NCBI GenBank assembly: GCA_964464145.1
Contig: CAYXFB010000041.1
Location: 1-23,120 of the forward strand
Length of the DNA: 23,120 bases
Reading direction: 5' to 3'
Origin: UBA5399 sp964464145
GTDB lineage: Bacteria > Bacillota > Clostridia > Christensenellales > Christensenellaceae
The position numbers and the translations under genes are program-made. Every line of letters starts with the position of its first letter. Within the stretch, counting starts at the first letter, position 1. The notes under the pieces were generated by a model, which saw only the letters and a program-made list of their open reading frames with translations, did no database searches and was not told the DNA's origin. This document shows positions 1 to 8,863 of this stretch, piece by piece.

Positions 1-11
1 TCTATTCTAAC

Positions 12-40
12 AAAAAAGCCAACCTTTTGGTTGACTTTTT
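12..40. terminator. Bidirectional terminator at the left edge, downstream of the phospho-sugar mutase
   Basis: An 8-bp stem (17-24 with 29-36, one C/A mismatch) closes a TTTT loop. It has a T run on the plus side (36-40) and six A's at 12-17, which give a T run on the minus strand. It can therefore end the mutase transcript (minus) as well as an unseen plus-strand gene to the left. Confidence 0.6.
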
Positions 41-50
41 CGACAGTCTG

Positions 51-79
51 AACCGTTCCGCAGAGCCGGAACGGTTTTT
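51..79 (+). terminator. Rho-independent terminator, plus orientation
   Basis: A perfect 10-bp stem (51-60 with 67-76) has a 6-base loop and runs straight into T's (75-79). There is no T run on the other side, so it mainly serves transcripts from a plus-strand gene left of the window. The minus-strand mutase transcript must cross it. Confidence 0.6.
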
Positions 80-109
80 GTTATTATATCATCTGATTGG
101 CGAAACCGC

Positions 110-1828
110 TCAGCCTTCCAGCAGCCCGTCTATAAGCTCTGCCGCCGCGTTCTTAAGCCGCTCCATTAGCGCGTCGGATTTCGCCTTGTCTGCCGCTGAA
201 ACGGAGAGGTATGTTTTGAGCTTGGGTTCGGTGCCGGAAGGCCGCACTATGAGGCGGCCTCCATCCAGCTCTATGTACAGCACGTTCATACTCTCCATGG
301 GTATGGGCTCCGCTGTTTTTTCGGGATATAGCGTGCGAGTTTGCTTTTTGTAATCGCGTACCGCCTTCACGGCAAATCCGCCTATCTCGGCGGGAACGTC
401 CGCGCGCAGCTTTTCCACCGCGTTCATTATTTTAGCGATGCCCTCCTGCCCGTACAGCGTTTTGGACACCACCAGTTCGTTAAACCAGCCGTGTTTTTCG
501 TATAGCGCTATTAGCGCCTGATACAGCGTTTTGCCCTGCGCCGCGTGGTAGCAGGCCGCCTCGGTCACCTTCATTGCCGCCTGCACGGCGTCCTTATCGC
601 GCACAAATTTGCCGAAGAGGTAACCGTAGCTCTCCTCGTAGCCAAAGAGGAAACCGCCTGTGCCAGCCTCCTCGGACAGCTTTATCTGCTCGGCTATAAA
701 CTTGAAGCCGGTGTATACGCTGCGTGACTCCACACCGTAAAAATCGGCTATGACATCGGACATATCCGTGCTTACCAGCGATTTGCACACGAATTCGCCG
801 CCCACAAAATGCGGCTGCATCTGAGAGAGATGGTAGTCCATAAGCAGGCAGCCTATCTGGTTGCCAGTGAGTATTATAAATTCGCCAGCATCATCCCTTA
901 CGGCGAGGCCAAGGCGGTCGCTGTCGGGATCGGTAGCCAGTATCATGTTCGCGTCCACCTCGTTCGCCAGCTTCATGGCTATGTCGAAGCATTCGCGGTT
1001 TTCCGGATTGGGCGCGCTTATGCCGGGAAAGTCGGGATTTGGATCCTTCTGATCCTCCACAATGTGCAGCTTGCTTATGCCGATATCTTTGAGAATGCGG
1101 CTCACCGGCACAAGACCCGTGCCAAACAGCGGCGTGTATACCACGTTGAATTTATCAGCCTGCTCCTTTATAGCATCGTGGTTTATAACCAGCGCTTCAA
1201 CCTTGGAATAATATATCTCGTCCAGCTCTTCGCCTATGTACTCCAGCAGGCGGGACTCCACCAAAGGCGCGCCGCTTACGCTGAAAATATCCTCTATCTT
1301 GGCTATGTTGTTTGTGATCTCGGCGGAATCCGGCACGGGAAGCTGGCCGCCGTCCTCGCCGTACACCTTGTAGCCGTTATACTCGGGCGGGTTGTGGCTG
1401 GCCGTGATGACCACGCCCGCAACGCAATTCAGTTCAAGTATGGTGAAGGAAAGCTGGGGAACGCTGTGCGGCGTTTTGTATAGGTACACCTTAACGTCGT
1501 TGGCTATGAGCACGCCGGCCGTCTCATGCGCGAAAAGCTCGCTGCAGCGGCGCGTGTCATAGGCTATCGCCACGCCGCGGTGCGCCTGCCCGGTGCTGTT
1601 TATGTGGTCTGCCAGCGCCTGTGTGGCGCGCCTCACCGTGAAAACGTTCATGCGGTTGGTGCCGAGGCCCAGTATGCCGCGCATACCCGCCGTGCCGAAT
1701 TCCATGTCCTGATAAAAGCTATCCGAACACAGCGCGTCATCGGCGCAGATCGCGTTTATTTCCGCCTCATACTCCGTGCCTTGCAGCGCGGTCTGCCACT
1801 TTTTGCTTACCTCTTTGTAATCAGCCAT
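110..1828 (-). CDS. Phospho-sugar mutase (phosphoglucomutase/phosphomannomutase, alpha-D-phosphohexomutase family)
   Basis: The product is a 572-residue cytoplasmic enzyme that moves a phosphate between C1 and C6 of a hexose, supplying glucose-1-phosphate (or mannose-1-phosphate) for wall and polysaccharide precursors. All four family signatures are visible. The phosphoserine loop TASHNP is at 142-147 (Ser144), the Mg-binding loop DPDSDR at 300-305, the sugar-binding GYEESYG near 396-402, and the phosphate-binding RPSGTEPK at 529-536. Length and layout fit the Bacillus PgcA-like group of about 570-580 residues. I chose the ATG at 1828 because a TAAGGAG-type site lies just upstream and the protein then begins MADYKEV. 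The frame stays open 31 codons further upstream, but those codons look non-coding. It is divergent from lepA. A TATAAT box on the minus strand lies at 1897-1892 without a good -35. Sugar specificity cannot be read from sequence. Confidence 0.95.
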   Translation of the reverse strand: MADYKEVSKKWQTALQGTEYEAEINAICADDALCSDSFYQDMEFGTAGMRGILGLGTNRMNVFTVRRATQALADHINSTGQAHRGVAIAYDTRRCSELFAHETAGVLIANDVKVYLYKTPHSVPQLSFTILELNCVAGVVITASHNPPEYNGYKVYGEDGGQLPVPDSAEITNNIAKIEDIFSVSGAPLVESRLLEYIGEELDEIYYSKVEALVINHDAIKEQADKFNVVYTPLFGTGLVPVSRILKDIGISKLHIVEDQKDPNPDFPGISAPNPENRECFDIAMKLANEVDANMILATDPDSDRLGLAVRDDAGEFIILTGNQIGCLLMDYHLSQMQPHFVGGEFVCKSLVSTDMSDVIADFYGVESRSVYTGFKFIAEQIKLSEEAGTGGFLFGYEESYGYLFGKFVRDKDAVQAAMKVTEAACYHAAQGKTLYQALIALYEKHGWFNELVVSKTLYGQEGIAKIMNAVEKLRADVPAEIGGFAVKAVRDYKKQTRTLYPEKTAEPIPMESMNVLYIELDGGRLIVRPSGTEPKLKTYLSVSAADKAKSDALMERLKNAAAELIDGLLEG

Positions 1829-2064
1829 AATATTGATCTCCTTATACGATATATATAATTGAGAAATCTTTTCTTGTGTGGGAATATATATATTATAAAC
1901 AAAAAACAGTAAAAATGCCATACGTCATGTGGCCGAAATAGAATTTTGTTGCTTTTTCAAGCTTATTTGCGTATTATATACAATGATATATATTGGGAAA
2001 GCATAGAGTTGTTTTATATACAATGATAAAATAGCTTTTTATAAAGAAAGGTCACGGTATTGAA
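1829..2064. promoter_or_regulatory. AT-rich divergent promoter region between the mutase and lepA
   Basis: This 236-bp non-coding stretch separates two divergent genes. On the minus strand a TATAAT lies at 1897-1892 for the mutase. On the plus side a 15-bp sequence, TTATATACAATGATA, occurs twice (1974-1988 and 2014-2028), exactly 40 bp apart. Each copy contains a TACAAT box (1979-1984 and 2019-2024), so lepA may have two stacked promoters. Matching -35 boxes are weak. No ORF or known RNA motif was seen. Confidence 0.5.
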
Positions 2065-3867
2065 TTGGGTAAGGATTACAGAGAAAACATTAGAAATTTT
2101 TGCATAATAGCGCATATAGATCACGGCAAATCCACGCTGGCTGACAGATTGATAGAGAGCACGGGCACCGTTTCGCAGCGAGATATAGTGGATCAGCTTT
2201 TAGACACGATGGACCTTGAGCGGGAGCGCGGCATCACCATAAAATCTCAGGCGGTGCGCATGATATATAAGAAGGACGGCGAGGAATATGAGCTGAACCT
2301 CATAGACACGCCAGGACATGTGGATTTTACATACGAGGTCTCGCGTTCGCTGGCCGCCTGCGAGGGCGCCATACTGGTGGTGGACGCCAGCCAGGGCATA
2401 GAGGCGCAAACGCTGGCCAACGTTTACCTGGCGATGGATAACGACCTTGAGATAATACCCGTAATAAATAAAATAGACCTGCCCTCCGCCCGACCGGATG
2501 AAATAAAGACAGAGATAGAGGACGTACTGGGCATAGAGGCGCAAAACGCTCCGCTCATAAGCGCGAAGCAGGGCATAGGCATAACAGAGGTGCTGGACGC
2601 CATAGTGGAAAAACTGCCCGCGCCTAAGGGCGACCCGGACGCTCCGCTAAAGGCGCTGGTGTTCGATTCGTTTTACGATAACTACAAGGGCGCTATAAGC
2701 TATGTGCGCGTTTTTGAGGGCACCGTGAAGGCGGGCATGGAGATAAAATTCATGTCGTCCGGCAAAGCTTTTGACGCGGTGGAGGTGGGCGTTTTCGCGC
2801 CCGAGCTTATTCCCGCAAAGGAGCTAAAGGCGGGCGACGTGGGCTACATCACGGCCAGCATAAAAAACGTGGCGGACACCCGCGTGGGCGATACCATAAC
2901 GGGAGCTGAAAACCCCACGACAGAGGCACTGCCCGGCTACAAGAAAATAACGCCCATGGTGTACTGCGGAATATATCCGGCGGACGGCGCGAAGTATGAC
3001 GATCTTAGGGACGCTCTTGATAAACTGCAGTTAAACGACGCTTCGCTCATATTCGACCCAGAGGTTTCGGTGGCGCTCGGCTTCGGCTTCCGCTGCGGCT
3101 TTTTGGGGCTGCTGCACATGGAGATAATTCAGGAACGCCTGGAGCGTGAGTTTGACCTCGACCTCGTCACCACAGCGCCCAGCGTGGCCTACAAGGTGCA
3201 CCTCATGAGCGGGGAGGAGATGGAGATAGAGAACCCCACAAACCTGCCCGACCCCTCCACCATAGACTACATGGAGGAGCCGGTGGCCGAGGTGAGCGTT
3301 ATGACGCCGGACGAATACGTGGGCGCCGTTATGGAGCTGTGCCAGGACAAGCGGGGCACCTTCAAAAATATGGAGTACATAGAAAAAACGCGCGTGCTGC
3401 TGCACTACGATGTGCCGCTCAACGAAATAATATACGACTTTTTTGACCAGCTAAAATCCAAGACGCGGGGCTACGCCTCTATGGATTATGAGGTGAAGGG
3501 CTACGAAAAGAGCGACCTTGTGAAGCTGGACCTGCTGCTGAACGGCGATATCTGTGACGCGCTTTCGCTCATAGTGCACCGCGACAGAGCCTACCCGCGC
3601 GGCAGGGCGATAGCCGAAAAGCTCAAGGAAGTGATACCGCGCCAGATGTTCGAGATACCCATACAGGCGGCGATAGGCGGCAAGATAATAGCGCGCGAGA
3701 CCGTGAAGGCCATGCGCAAGGACGTTCTGGCAAAATGCTACGGCGGCGATATATCGCGCAAGAAAAAGCTGCTGGAAAAGCAGAAGGAGGGCAAGAAGCG
3801 CATGAGGCAGGTGGGCAGCGTGGAAGTGCCGTCCGAAGCTTTCATGAGTGTGCTCAAGACCAACTGA
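2065..3867 (+). CDS. lepA: Elongation factor 4 (LepA), translational GTPase
   Basis: LepA is a ribosome-associated GTPase related to EF-G, linked to back-translocation or to translation initiation and 30S biogenesis. The 600-residue length is typical. The GTPase motifs are all present: G1 AHIDHGKST at 16-24, G3 DTPGHVDF at 81-88, G4 NKID at 135-138 and G5 SAK shortly after. EF-G-like domains follow, then the lysine-rich C-terminal domain characteristic of LepA. The best start is TTG at 2065, giving MGKDYRENIRNF as in other LepA proteins; a GAAAGG sequence lies about 13 bases upstream, rather far. hemW begins 10 bp after the stop, so the two are probably co-transcribed. Very frequent ATA isoleucine codons are notable for a housekeeping gene. 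Confidence 0.97.
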   Translation: MGKDYRENIRNFCIIAHIDHGKSTLADRLIESTGTVSQRDIVDQLLDTMDLERERGITIKSQAVRMIYKKDGEEYELNLIDTPGHVDFTYEVSRSLAACEGAILVVDASQGIEAQTLANVYLAMDNDLEIIPVINKIDLPSARPDEIKTEIEDVLGIEAQNAPLISAKQGIGITEVLDAIVEKLPAPKGDPDAPLKALVFDSFYDNYKGAISYVRVFEGTVKAGMEIKFMSSGKAFDAVEVGVFAPELIPAKELKAGDVGYITASIKNVADTRVGDTITGAENPTTEALPGYKKITPMVYCGIYPADGAKYDDLRDALDKLQLNDASLIFDPEVSVALGFGFRCGFLGLLHMEIIQERLEREFDLDLVTTAPSVAYKVHLMSGEEMEIENPTNLPDPSTIDYMEEPVAEVSVMTPDEYVGAVMELCQDKRGTFKNMEYIEKTRVLLHYDVPLNEIIYDFFDQLKSKTRGYASMDYEVKGYEKSDLVKLDLLLNGDICDALSLIVHRDRAYPRGRAIAEKLKEVIPRQMFEIPIQAAIGGKIIARETVKAMRKDVLAKCYGGDISRKKKLLEKQKEGKKRMRQVGSVEVPSEAFMSVLKTN

Positions 3868-3877
3868 GGTTTCGCCT

Positions 3878-4996
3878 ATGCTGGGCATATACATACACAT
3901 ACCGTTTTGCCTGAAAAAATGCAATTACTGCGATTTTACCTCGGTGGAGCAGGAAAAGCTCATACCGAAGTATATCTGTGCGCTCAAAAAGGAGATAGAG
4001 CTTTCGGCAAAGCTGTATCCCGAGGGCGCGGACAGCGTTTTCATAGGCGGCGGCACACCGGGCAGGCTGGAGGATGGCCGCATAGCCGACATAATGGACT
4101 GCCTGCGCGCGCACTTTCCGCTGGCTGAGGGCGCGGAGATCACGATAGAAACAAACCCGTGTGTGGTAACGCAAGGCAAGCTGGCTGAATATAGCGAGTG
4201 CGGAATAAACCGCATAAGCATGGGTCTGCAAGCGTTGCAGCCCGGGCTGCTTTCCATGTTGGGCAGGCTGCACAGCGTCGAGCAGTTCGACGCGGCCTTC
4301 GATATGGCGCGCGAAGCCGGTTTTGATAACATAAACGCGGACGTTATGTATGCGCTGCCCGGCCAAACCATGGAGGATTGGGAGGCCACGCTTTACCATC
4401 TGCTGTACAAAAAGCCGGAGCACATCTCCGCGTACGCGCTTTCGCTGGAGCCGGGCACGCCGCTCTGCGACAGCTACGAGGCGGGGGAGATCGCCCGGGC
4501 GGATGAGGACACGGACGCGCGGATGTATGAGCTGGCGCAAAGGCTGCTTTCGGAGCGCGGCTATCTAAATTACGAGATATCAAACTTTGCGCGGGACGGA
4601 AAGGTATGCGCGCACAACCTCAAATATTGGAACCTGCAAAACTACCTCGGGCTGGGCGCGGCGGCACATTCCTTCGTGAACGGTATGCGCTTTGAAAACA
4701 CCAAGGATATTGAAAAGTACATAGAACGGCTAAAAACGGGCGTGCGCTATGAGAGCACGACTTTCATAGATAAAAAGGAACATCTTTTCGAATATATAAT
4801 GCTGAAGCTGCGGCTTTGCTCCGGCATAGAGTTTGCGGATTTCAAGCGCGAATTTGGCGTGGACTTCGAAAAAAACTATGCGGACGGCATCGCGAGCGCG
4901 GTGCGCTGGGGGCTTGCCAATGTTTCGGACGGGCGGCTGGTGCCCACGGCCAAAGGTTTTGCGCTGCAAAATAAGCTGGCGGGTCTTTTCCTGTAA
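3878..4996 (+). CDS. hemW: HemW, radical SAM heme chaperone (formerly 'oxygen-independent coproporphyrinogen III oxidase-like')
   Basis: This is a 372-residue radical SAM protein. The iron-sulfur motif CxxxCxxC is at Cys11, Cys15 and Cys18, and the SAM-binding GGGTP is at 57-61. The HNxxYW motif that separates HemW from true HemN is present as HNLKYW at 246-251, followed by the LGLGAAAHSF stretch. HemW binds heme and is thought to deliver it to membrane proteins rather than oxidise coproporphyrinogen. I chose ATG 3878, which gives the family start MLGIYIHIPF and has GAGG overlapping the lepA stop. An upstream in-frame ATG at 3848 lies inside lepA and adds an unconserved tail. lepA-hemW-hrcA is a common Firmicutes order. 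The stop is followed directly by the hrcA promoter. Confidence 0.95.
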   Translation: MLGIYIHIPFCLKKCNYCDFTSVEQEKLIPKYICALKKEIELSAKLYPEGADSVFIGGGTPGRLEDGRIADIMDCLRAHFPLAEGAEITIETNPCVVTQGKLAEYSECGINRISMGLQALQPGLLSMLGRLHSVEQFDAAFDMAREAGFDNINADVMYALPGQTMEDWEATLYHLLYKKPEHISAYALSLEPGTPLCDSYEAGEIARADEDTDARMYELAQRLLSERGYLNYEISNFARDGKVCAHNLKYWNLQNYLGLGAAAHSFVNGMRFENTKDIEKYIERLKTGVRYESTTFIDKKEHLFEYIMLKLRLCSGIEFADFKREFGVDFEKNYADGIASAVRWGLANVSDGRLVPTAKGFALQNKLAGLFL

Positions 4997-5020
4997 CTGT
5001 TAACAAAACATGAATATATA

Positions 5021-5049
5021 TTGACATTGCCTGACCTTGGTGGTATCTT
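5021..5049 (+). promoter_or_regulatory. Sigma-A promoter of the hrcA heat-shock operon
   Basis: A perfect -35 TTGACA (5021-5026) is followed 17 bp later by TATCTT (5044-5049), preceded by TGG, giving an extended -10. The predicted start point (about 5056) lies a few bases before the CIRCE operator, so HrcA bound there would block the polymerase or be embedded in the early transcript. Confidence 0.85.
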
Positions 5050-5060
5050 ATAACCATAGT

Positions 5061-5087
5061 TTAGCACTCGCTTATATAGAGTGCTAA
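5061..5087 (+). promoter_or_regulatory. CIRCE operator (HrcA binding site)
   Basis: TTAGCACTC (5061-5069), a 9-bp spacer and GAGTGCTAA (5079-5087) match the CIRCE consensus TTAGCACTC-N9-GAGTGCTAA without error. It sits between the promoter and hrcA, so HrcA represses its own operon. GroEL-assisted folding of HrcA normally links repression to chaperone load. No second copy was seen before dnaK. Confidence 0.98.
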
Positions 5088-5124
5088 CAAGCGAGAATAT
5101 GAAAGGGAAGCTGGCTTATTTGAG

Positions 5125-6168
5125 ATGGAACTGTCGGACAGAAAACTGAGCATACTCAAGGCTATAATAGATGATTATATAGACACCGGTATACCGGTTG
5201 GTTCGCGTACAATTTCCAAGAAGCCGTATATAACATACAGCTCGGCCACAATAAGGAACGAAATGGCCGATCTTGAGGACATGGGTTTTCTTGACAAGCC
5301 GCACACCTCGGCCGGAAGAACGCCAAGCGACCTTGCCTACAGGCTGTATGTGGACCGCCTAATACAGATAGGCGCGCTCACGGAGCAGGACACTCAGTTT
5401 ATAAAGACCTACTTCAACAAGCGCGTGAGCGAGGTCTCGCAGGTTTTGGATACGGCGGCCAAGGTGTTATCCGACGCGACAAACAGCATAGCCATGGTAT
5501 CGGGCCCGCAGATGGATAAAACGGCCATAGCGCGGGTACAGCTGGTTAAGATCACCGAAACAAAGGCCATGCTCATAATCGTTACGGACAGCGGCCTTGT
5601 GAGCGACACCGTTATAACAATACCCGCGATGCTGGACGGCGGGCACATGGAAAAGCTTTCCAACATGATAACGGCGACCGTGTACGGAAAGTCGCCCATG
5701 GCGGCGGCGGAGATAATCGAGGACATAGCGCAGAACTCGCTGCAGGAGCAGCAGGCCGTTTTTGCGCAGGTGTTTGAGGCCATAAATCTGAACCGCTCTA
5801 AACGGGAGATGATACTTGAGGGTACACAGAATATTTTGAGGTATCCCGAATATAAGAATGTGGAGAAGGCGCAGCATTTTTTGGAGCTGCTGGACACGAA
5901 GGACAGCCTGTACGCGCTGCTGGATAACTCGGCGGATTTTGAATTTTCGCTCAAGATAGGCCGGGAGAACGACAACGAGAATTTTAACGATATGAGCGTG
6001 ATAACCGCCACCTACAAGGTGGGGGGAAAGAACATAGGATCGTTCGGTGTGCTGGGGCCAACGCGTATGGATTACGCGCGGGTGCTGGCAATACTGAATT
6101 ACGTGGGTTTGAGCATAAACGAAATACTCTCTTGCTTTTTGGAATCTGATTGCAAGCCGGAAAAATAA
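5125..6168 (+). CDS. hrcA: Heat-inducible transcription repressor HrcA
   Basis: HrcA is the repressor that binds CIRCE and shuts off class I heat-shock genes under normal conditions. The 347-residue protein has the N-terminal winged helix, including GIPVGSRTISK and the SSATIRNEMADLE recognition region (about 25-60), then the HTSAGRTPSDLAYR segment typical of HrcA. The GAF-like and dimerisation regions follow. The start ATG 5125 gives MELSDRKLSILK, the family N-terminus; the nearest purine-rich site (AAAGGGA, 5102-5108) is rather far upstream. It is the first gene of hrcA-grpE-dnaK-dnaJ, 37 bp after the CIRCE, so autoregulation is expected. Confidence 0.97.
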   Translation: MELSDRKLSILKAIIDDYIDTGIPVGSRTISKKPYITYSSATIRNEMADLEDMGFLDKPHTSAGRTPSDLAYRLYVDRLIQIGALTEQDTQFIKTYFNKRVSEVSQVLDTAAKVLSDATNSIAMVSGPQMDKTAIARVQLVKITETKAMLIIVTDSGLVSDTVITIPAMLDGGHMEKLSNMITATVYGKSPMAAAEIIEDIAQNSLQEQQAVFAQVFEAINLNRSKREMILEGTQNILRYPEYKNVEKAQHFLELLDTKDSLYALLDNSADFEFSLKIGRENDNENFNDMSVITATYKVGGKNIGSFGVLGPTRMDYARVLAILNYVGLSINEILSCFLESDCKPEK

Positions 6169-6246
6169 GGGCGCGCGGCATTTTGTGAAAGGCGGAGCAG
6201 GGCAAAGAATAATTATATAAGAATTACGAAAGCAAGGTGAAGTGGC

Positions 6247-6855
6247 TTGGCAAAGAAAACTGAGAAGAGGAACGAAAAAGCGGAAGAGACGGCAAAGAAG
6301 AACAAGGCGGAAGAAGCGGCAGCGGAGGAGAAGAGCGACGCCCAGGTTGAAGCCGAGGCGGAGGGTGAGGAAATAAACGAGCCCGAAGCGAGTAAGGTAA
6401 TGGACGCGGCGGATGTGAACGCGGAGCTCATAAAGCTTGAGGATGAGAAGGAAGAGTTTAAAAACGCGCTCATAAGGGAACGTGCGGACTTTGAAAACTA
6501 CAAGAAGCGCAACGCGGAGCTTTCCGCAAGCTCGTATAAAAACGGAGTGGCGGATACTGCTTCGGAGATTCTGCCCGTGCTGGATAATTTCGAGCGAGCG
6601 CTTGCGGCCGAATGCGCGGACACGGCATTTTTGGACGGCATGAAGATGATAATGCGGCAGCTTGAGGGTGTGCTGGCGGAGCTGGGTGTGCAAAAGATAG
6701 ATACGGACGGCCAGTTTAACCCCGAATTCCACAACGCCGTGCTGCAGGTGGACGAGGAGGGCTTTGAGCCCAACCAAATTGTGGAGACTATGCAGAACGG
6801 CTATATGCTTAAGGACAAAATATTGCGTCACGCAATGGTTAAAGTGAATAAATAA
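6247..6855 (+). CDS. grpE: GrpE, nucleotide exchange factor for DnaK
   Basis: GrpE releases ADP from DnaK and resets the chaperone cycle in the cytoplasm. The 202-residue product starts with about 60 residues of very charged, Lys/Glu/Ala-rich sequence, as in many GrpE proteins. The long dimer helix follows, with LIRERADFENYKKR (about 75-88), and then the beta-domain with PEFHNAV and a C-terminus ending HAMVKVNK. The start is TTG at 6247 with AAGGTG about 8 bases upstream; no ATG in the right place fits. It lies 78 bp after hrcA and 44 bp before dnaK, consistent with one operon under CIRCE control. Confidence 0.95.
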   Translation: MAKKTEKRNEKAEETAKKNKAEEAAAEEKSDAQVEAEAEGEEINEPEASKVMDAADVNAELIKLEDEKEEFKNALIRERADFENYKKRNAELSASSYKNGVADTASEILPVLDNFERALAAECADTAFLDGMKMIMRQLEGVLAELGVQKIDTDGQFNPEFHNAVLQVDEEGFEPNQIVETMQNGYMLKDKILRHAMVKVNK

Positions 6856-6899
6856 TATTATATATAGTAAAGATTTTATTTTTAGGAGGCATTTGATAT

Positions 6900-8768
6900 A
6901 TGGGTAAAGTGATAGGTGTAGACCTTGGTACAACAAATTCTTGCGTTGCGGTTATGGAGGGCGGCGAGGCCGTCGTTATACCCAACGCGGAGGGCGCGAG
7001 GACAACACCGTCCGTTGTGGCTTTTTCCAACACGGGCGAGAGGCTGGTAGGTCAGGTGGCAAAGCGTCAGGCGGTGACGAACCCCGACCACACCATAAGC
7101 TCTATAAAGCGCGATATGGGTACGGATAGGAAAATAAAAATAGACGATAAAACATACACGCCTCAGGAGATCTCCGCGATGACGCTGCAAAAGCTCCGAG
7201 CGGACGCGGAGGCATATTTGGGCGAGACTGTTTCGCAGGCCGTTATCACCGTTCCGGCGTATTTCAGCGACGCGCAGAGACAGGCCACCAAGGACGCGGG
7301 CAAGATAGCCGGCCTTGAGGTGCTGCGTATAGTGAATGAGCCTACGGCGGCGGCGCTGGCCTACGGCATGGAGAAGGACAACAACCAGAAGATACTGGTG
7401 TTCGACCTGGGCGGCGGTACATTCGACGTTTCGCTGCTTGAGATAGGCGACGGCGTTATAGAGGTTATGGCCACCAGCGGAAACAACCGCCTGGGTGGCG
7501 ACGACTTCGATGATAAAATAGTTGAGTGGATGGTAGCCGAGTTCAAAAAGAGCAACAGCGTCGATCTTTCCAAGGACAAAATTGCCATGCAGCGCCTCAA
7601 GGAAGCGGCTGAAAAGGCCAAGATAGAGCTTTCGGGCGTTATGCAGTCAAACATAAACCTGCCCTTTATAACGGCGGATGCCAACGGCCCGCAGCATCTT
7701 GACCTTACGCTCTCTCGCGCCAAGTTCGACGAGCTTACGGCTGACCTCGTTTCCAAGACGGAGGGCCCGATGGTGAGCGCCATAAAGGACGCGGGCATAT
7801 CCAACAGCGATATAGACAAGGTTATACTGGTGGGCGGTTCCTCGCGTATACCGGCTGTACAGGATATGGTGAAGCGTATAGCGGGCAAAGAGCCCTTCAA
7901 GGGCATAAATCCGGACGAGGCGGTTGCCATGGGCGCGGCCATACAGGCGGGCGTGCTGGGCGGCGAGGTTAAAGACGTGCTGCTTTTGGACGTTACACCC
8001 CTTTCTCTTGGTATAGAGACAATGGGCGGCGTTTTCACCAAGCTCATAGACCGCAACACCACCATACCCGCCAAGAAGAGCCAGATATTCTCCACGGCTT
8101 CGGACGGGCAGACCAGCGTGGAAATACACGTGCTGCAGGGTGAGCGCGAGATGGCGGCCTACAACAAGACGCTGGGCAGGTTCAACCTCACGGGAATAGC
8201 TCCCGCGCCGCGCGGAGTGCCGCAGGTTGAGGTTACCTTCGATATAGACGCGAACGGCATAGTGCATGTTTCAGCCAAGGATATGGGCACGGGCAATGTG
8301 CAGAACATAACGATAACGGCCTCCACCAACCTTTCGGACGACGATATAGACAAGGCCGTAAAGGAAGCGGAAAAGTTTGCGGAGGAGGATAAGAACCGCA
8401 AGCAGGAAGTTGAGATACGCAACAACGCGGACGCTCTTGTTTATCAGACGGAAAAGGCCATAAAGGATCTCGGAGACAAGATATCGGCGGACGAGAAAAA
8501 GAAGCTGGAAGAGGCCATGGAAAAGGTTAAGGAAGAGCTCAAGGGAACGGATATGGATAAGGTGAAAACCGCCACAGACGATCTGCAAAAGCTTTCGTTC
8601 GACACCTTTGGCAAGGTATACCAGCAGCAGGCGGACGCGAACGCGGCGGGCGGCCCGGGCTTTGACCCCGGTCAAGACCCCACAGGCGGCGCAAAGCAGG
8701 ATGACAACGTGGTAGACGCAGACTATGAGGTTGTGGACGAGGACAAGAAGGACGAGGATAAGAAATAA
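6900..8768 (+). CDS. dnaK: Molecular chaperone DnaK (Hsp70)
   Basis: DnaK is the ATP-driven Hsp70 chaperone that binds exposed hydrophobic peptides, working with DnaJ and GrpE. The 622-residue protein opens with VIGVDLGTTNSCVAV (phosphate loop). It carries the NEPTAAALAYG and FDLGGGTFDVS signatures, the VGGSSRIPAVQ motif, and the interdomain linker LLLDVTPLSLG. The substrate-binding and lid domains follow, with an acidic Lys/Asp-rich tail. The start ATG 6900 has a strong AGGAGG (6884-6889). The length fits the Gram-positive DnaK form. Regulation is presumably through the CIRCE upstream of hrcA, since no separate operator was seen. A 13-bp hairpin follows the gene before dnaJ. Confidence 0.98.
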   Translation: MGKVIGVDLGTTNSCVAVMEGGEAVVIPNAEGARTTPSVVAFSNTGERLVGQVAKRQAVTNPDHTISSIKRDMGTDRKIKIDDKTYTPQEISAMTLQKLRADAEAYLGETVSQAVITVPAYFSDAQRQATKDAGKIAGLEVLRIVNEPTAAALAYGMEKDNNQKILVFDLGGGTFDVSLLEIGDGVIEVMATSGNNRLGGDDFDDKIVEWMVAEFKKSNSVDLSKDKIAMQRLKEAAEKAKIELSGVMQSNINLPFITADANGPQHLDLTLSRAKFDELTADLVSKTEGPMVSAIKDAGISNSDIDKVILVGGSSRIPAVQDMVKRIAGKEPFKGINPDEAVAMGAAIQAGVLGGEVKDVLLLDVTPLSLGIETMGGVFTKLIDRNTTIPAKKSQIFSTASDGQTSVEIHVLQGEREMAAYNKTLGRFNLTGIAPAPRGVPQVEVTFDIDANGIVHVSAKDMGTGNVQNITITASTNLSDDDIDKAVKEAEKFAEEDKNRKQEVEIRNNADALVYQTEKAIKDLGDKISADEKKKLEEAMEKVKEELKGTDMDKVKTATDDLQKLSFDTFGKVYQQQADANAAGGPGFDPGQDPTGGAKQDDNVVDADYEVVDEDKKDEDKK

Positions 8769-8800
8769 TATCCGCGTATAGGAAAATAGACAACGGACGG

Positions 8801-8830
8801 AGCCGGAGCTGATTTATATCAGCTTTGGCT
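8801..8830 (+). terminator. Intercistronic hairpin between dnaK and dnaJ (attenuator or mRNA stabiliser)
   Basis: The arms 8801-8813 and 8818-8830 form a 13-bp stem with two G-U pairs around a TTAT loop. It is followed by TTGGCTGTTTG, only a weak T tail. It may partly terminate or protect the 3' end of dnaK mRNA, making dnaK more abundant than dnaJ. That function is inferred; only the dyad is seen. Confidence 0.45.
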
Positions 8831-8863
8831 TTGGCTGTTTGATTGGGTATAGAGGGGCGAAAA

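Noticed and set aside
809..1483. A 224-codon open frame on the plus strand.
   Set aside because: It lies wholly opposite the phospho-sugar mutase, has no ribosome site and resembles no family; it is a shadow of the real gene.
5467..6936. A 489-codon open frame on the minus strand across hrcA, grpE and the start of dnaK.
   Set aside because: It runs antisense to three well-identified genes and their spacers; its composition is that of a reverse-strand artefact.
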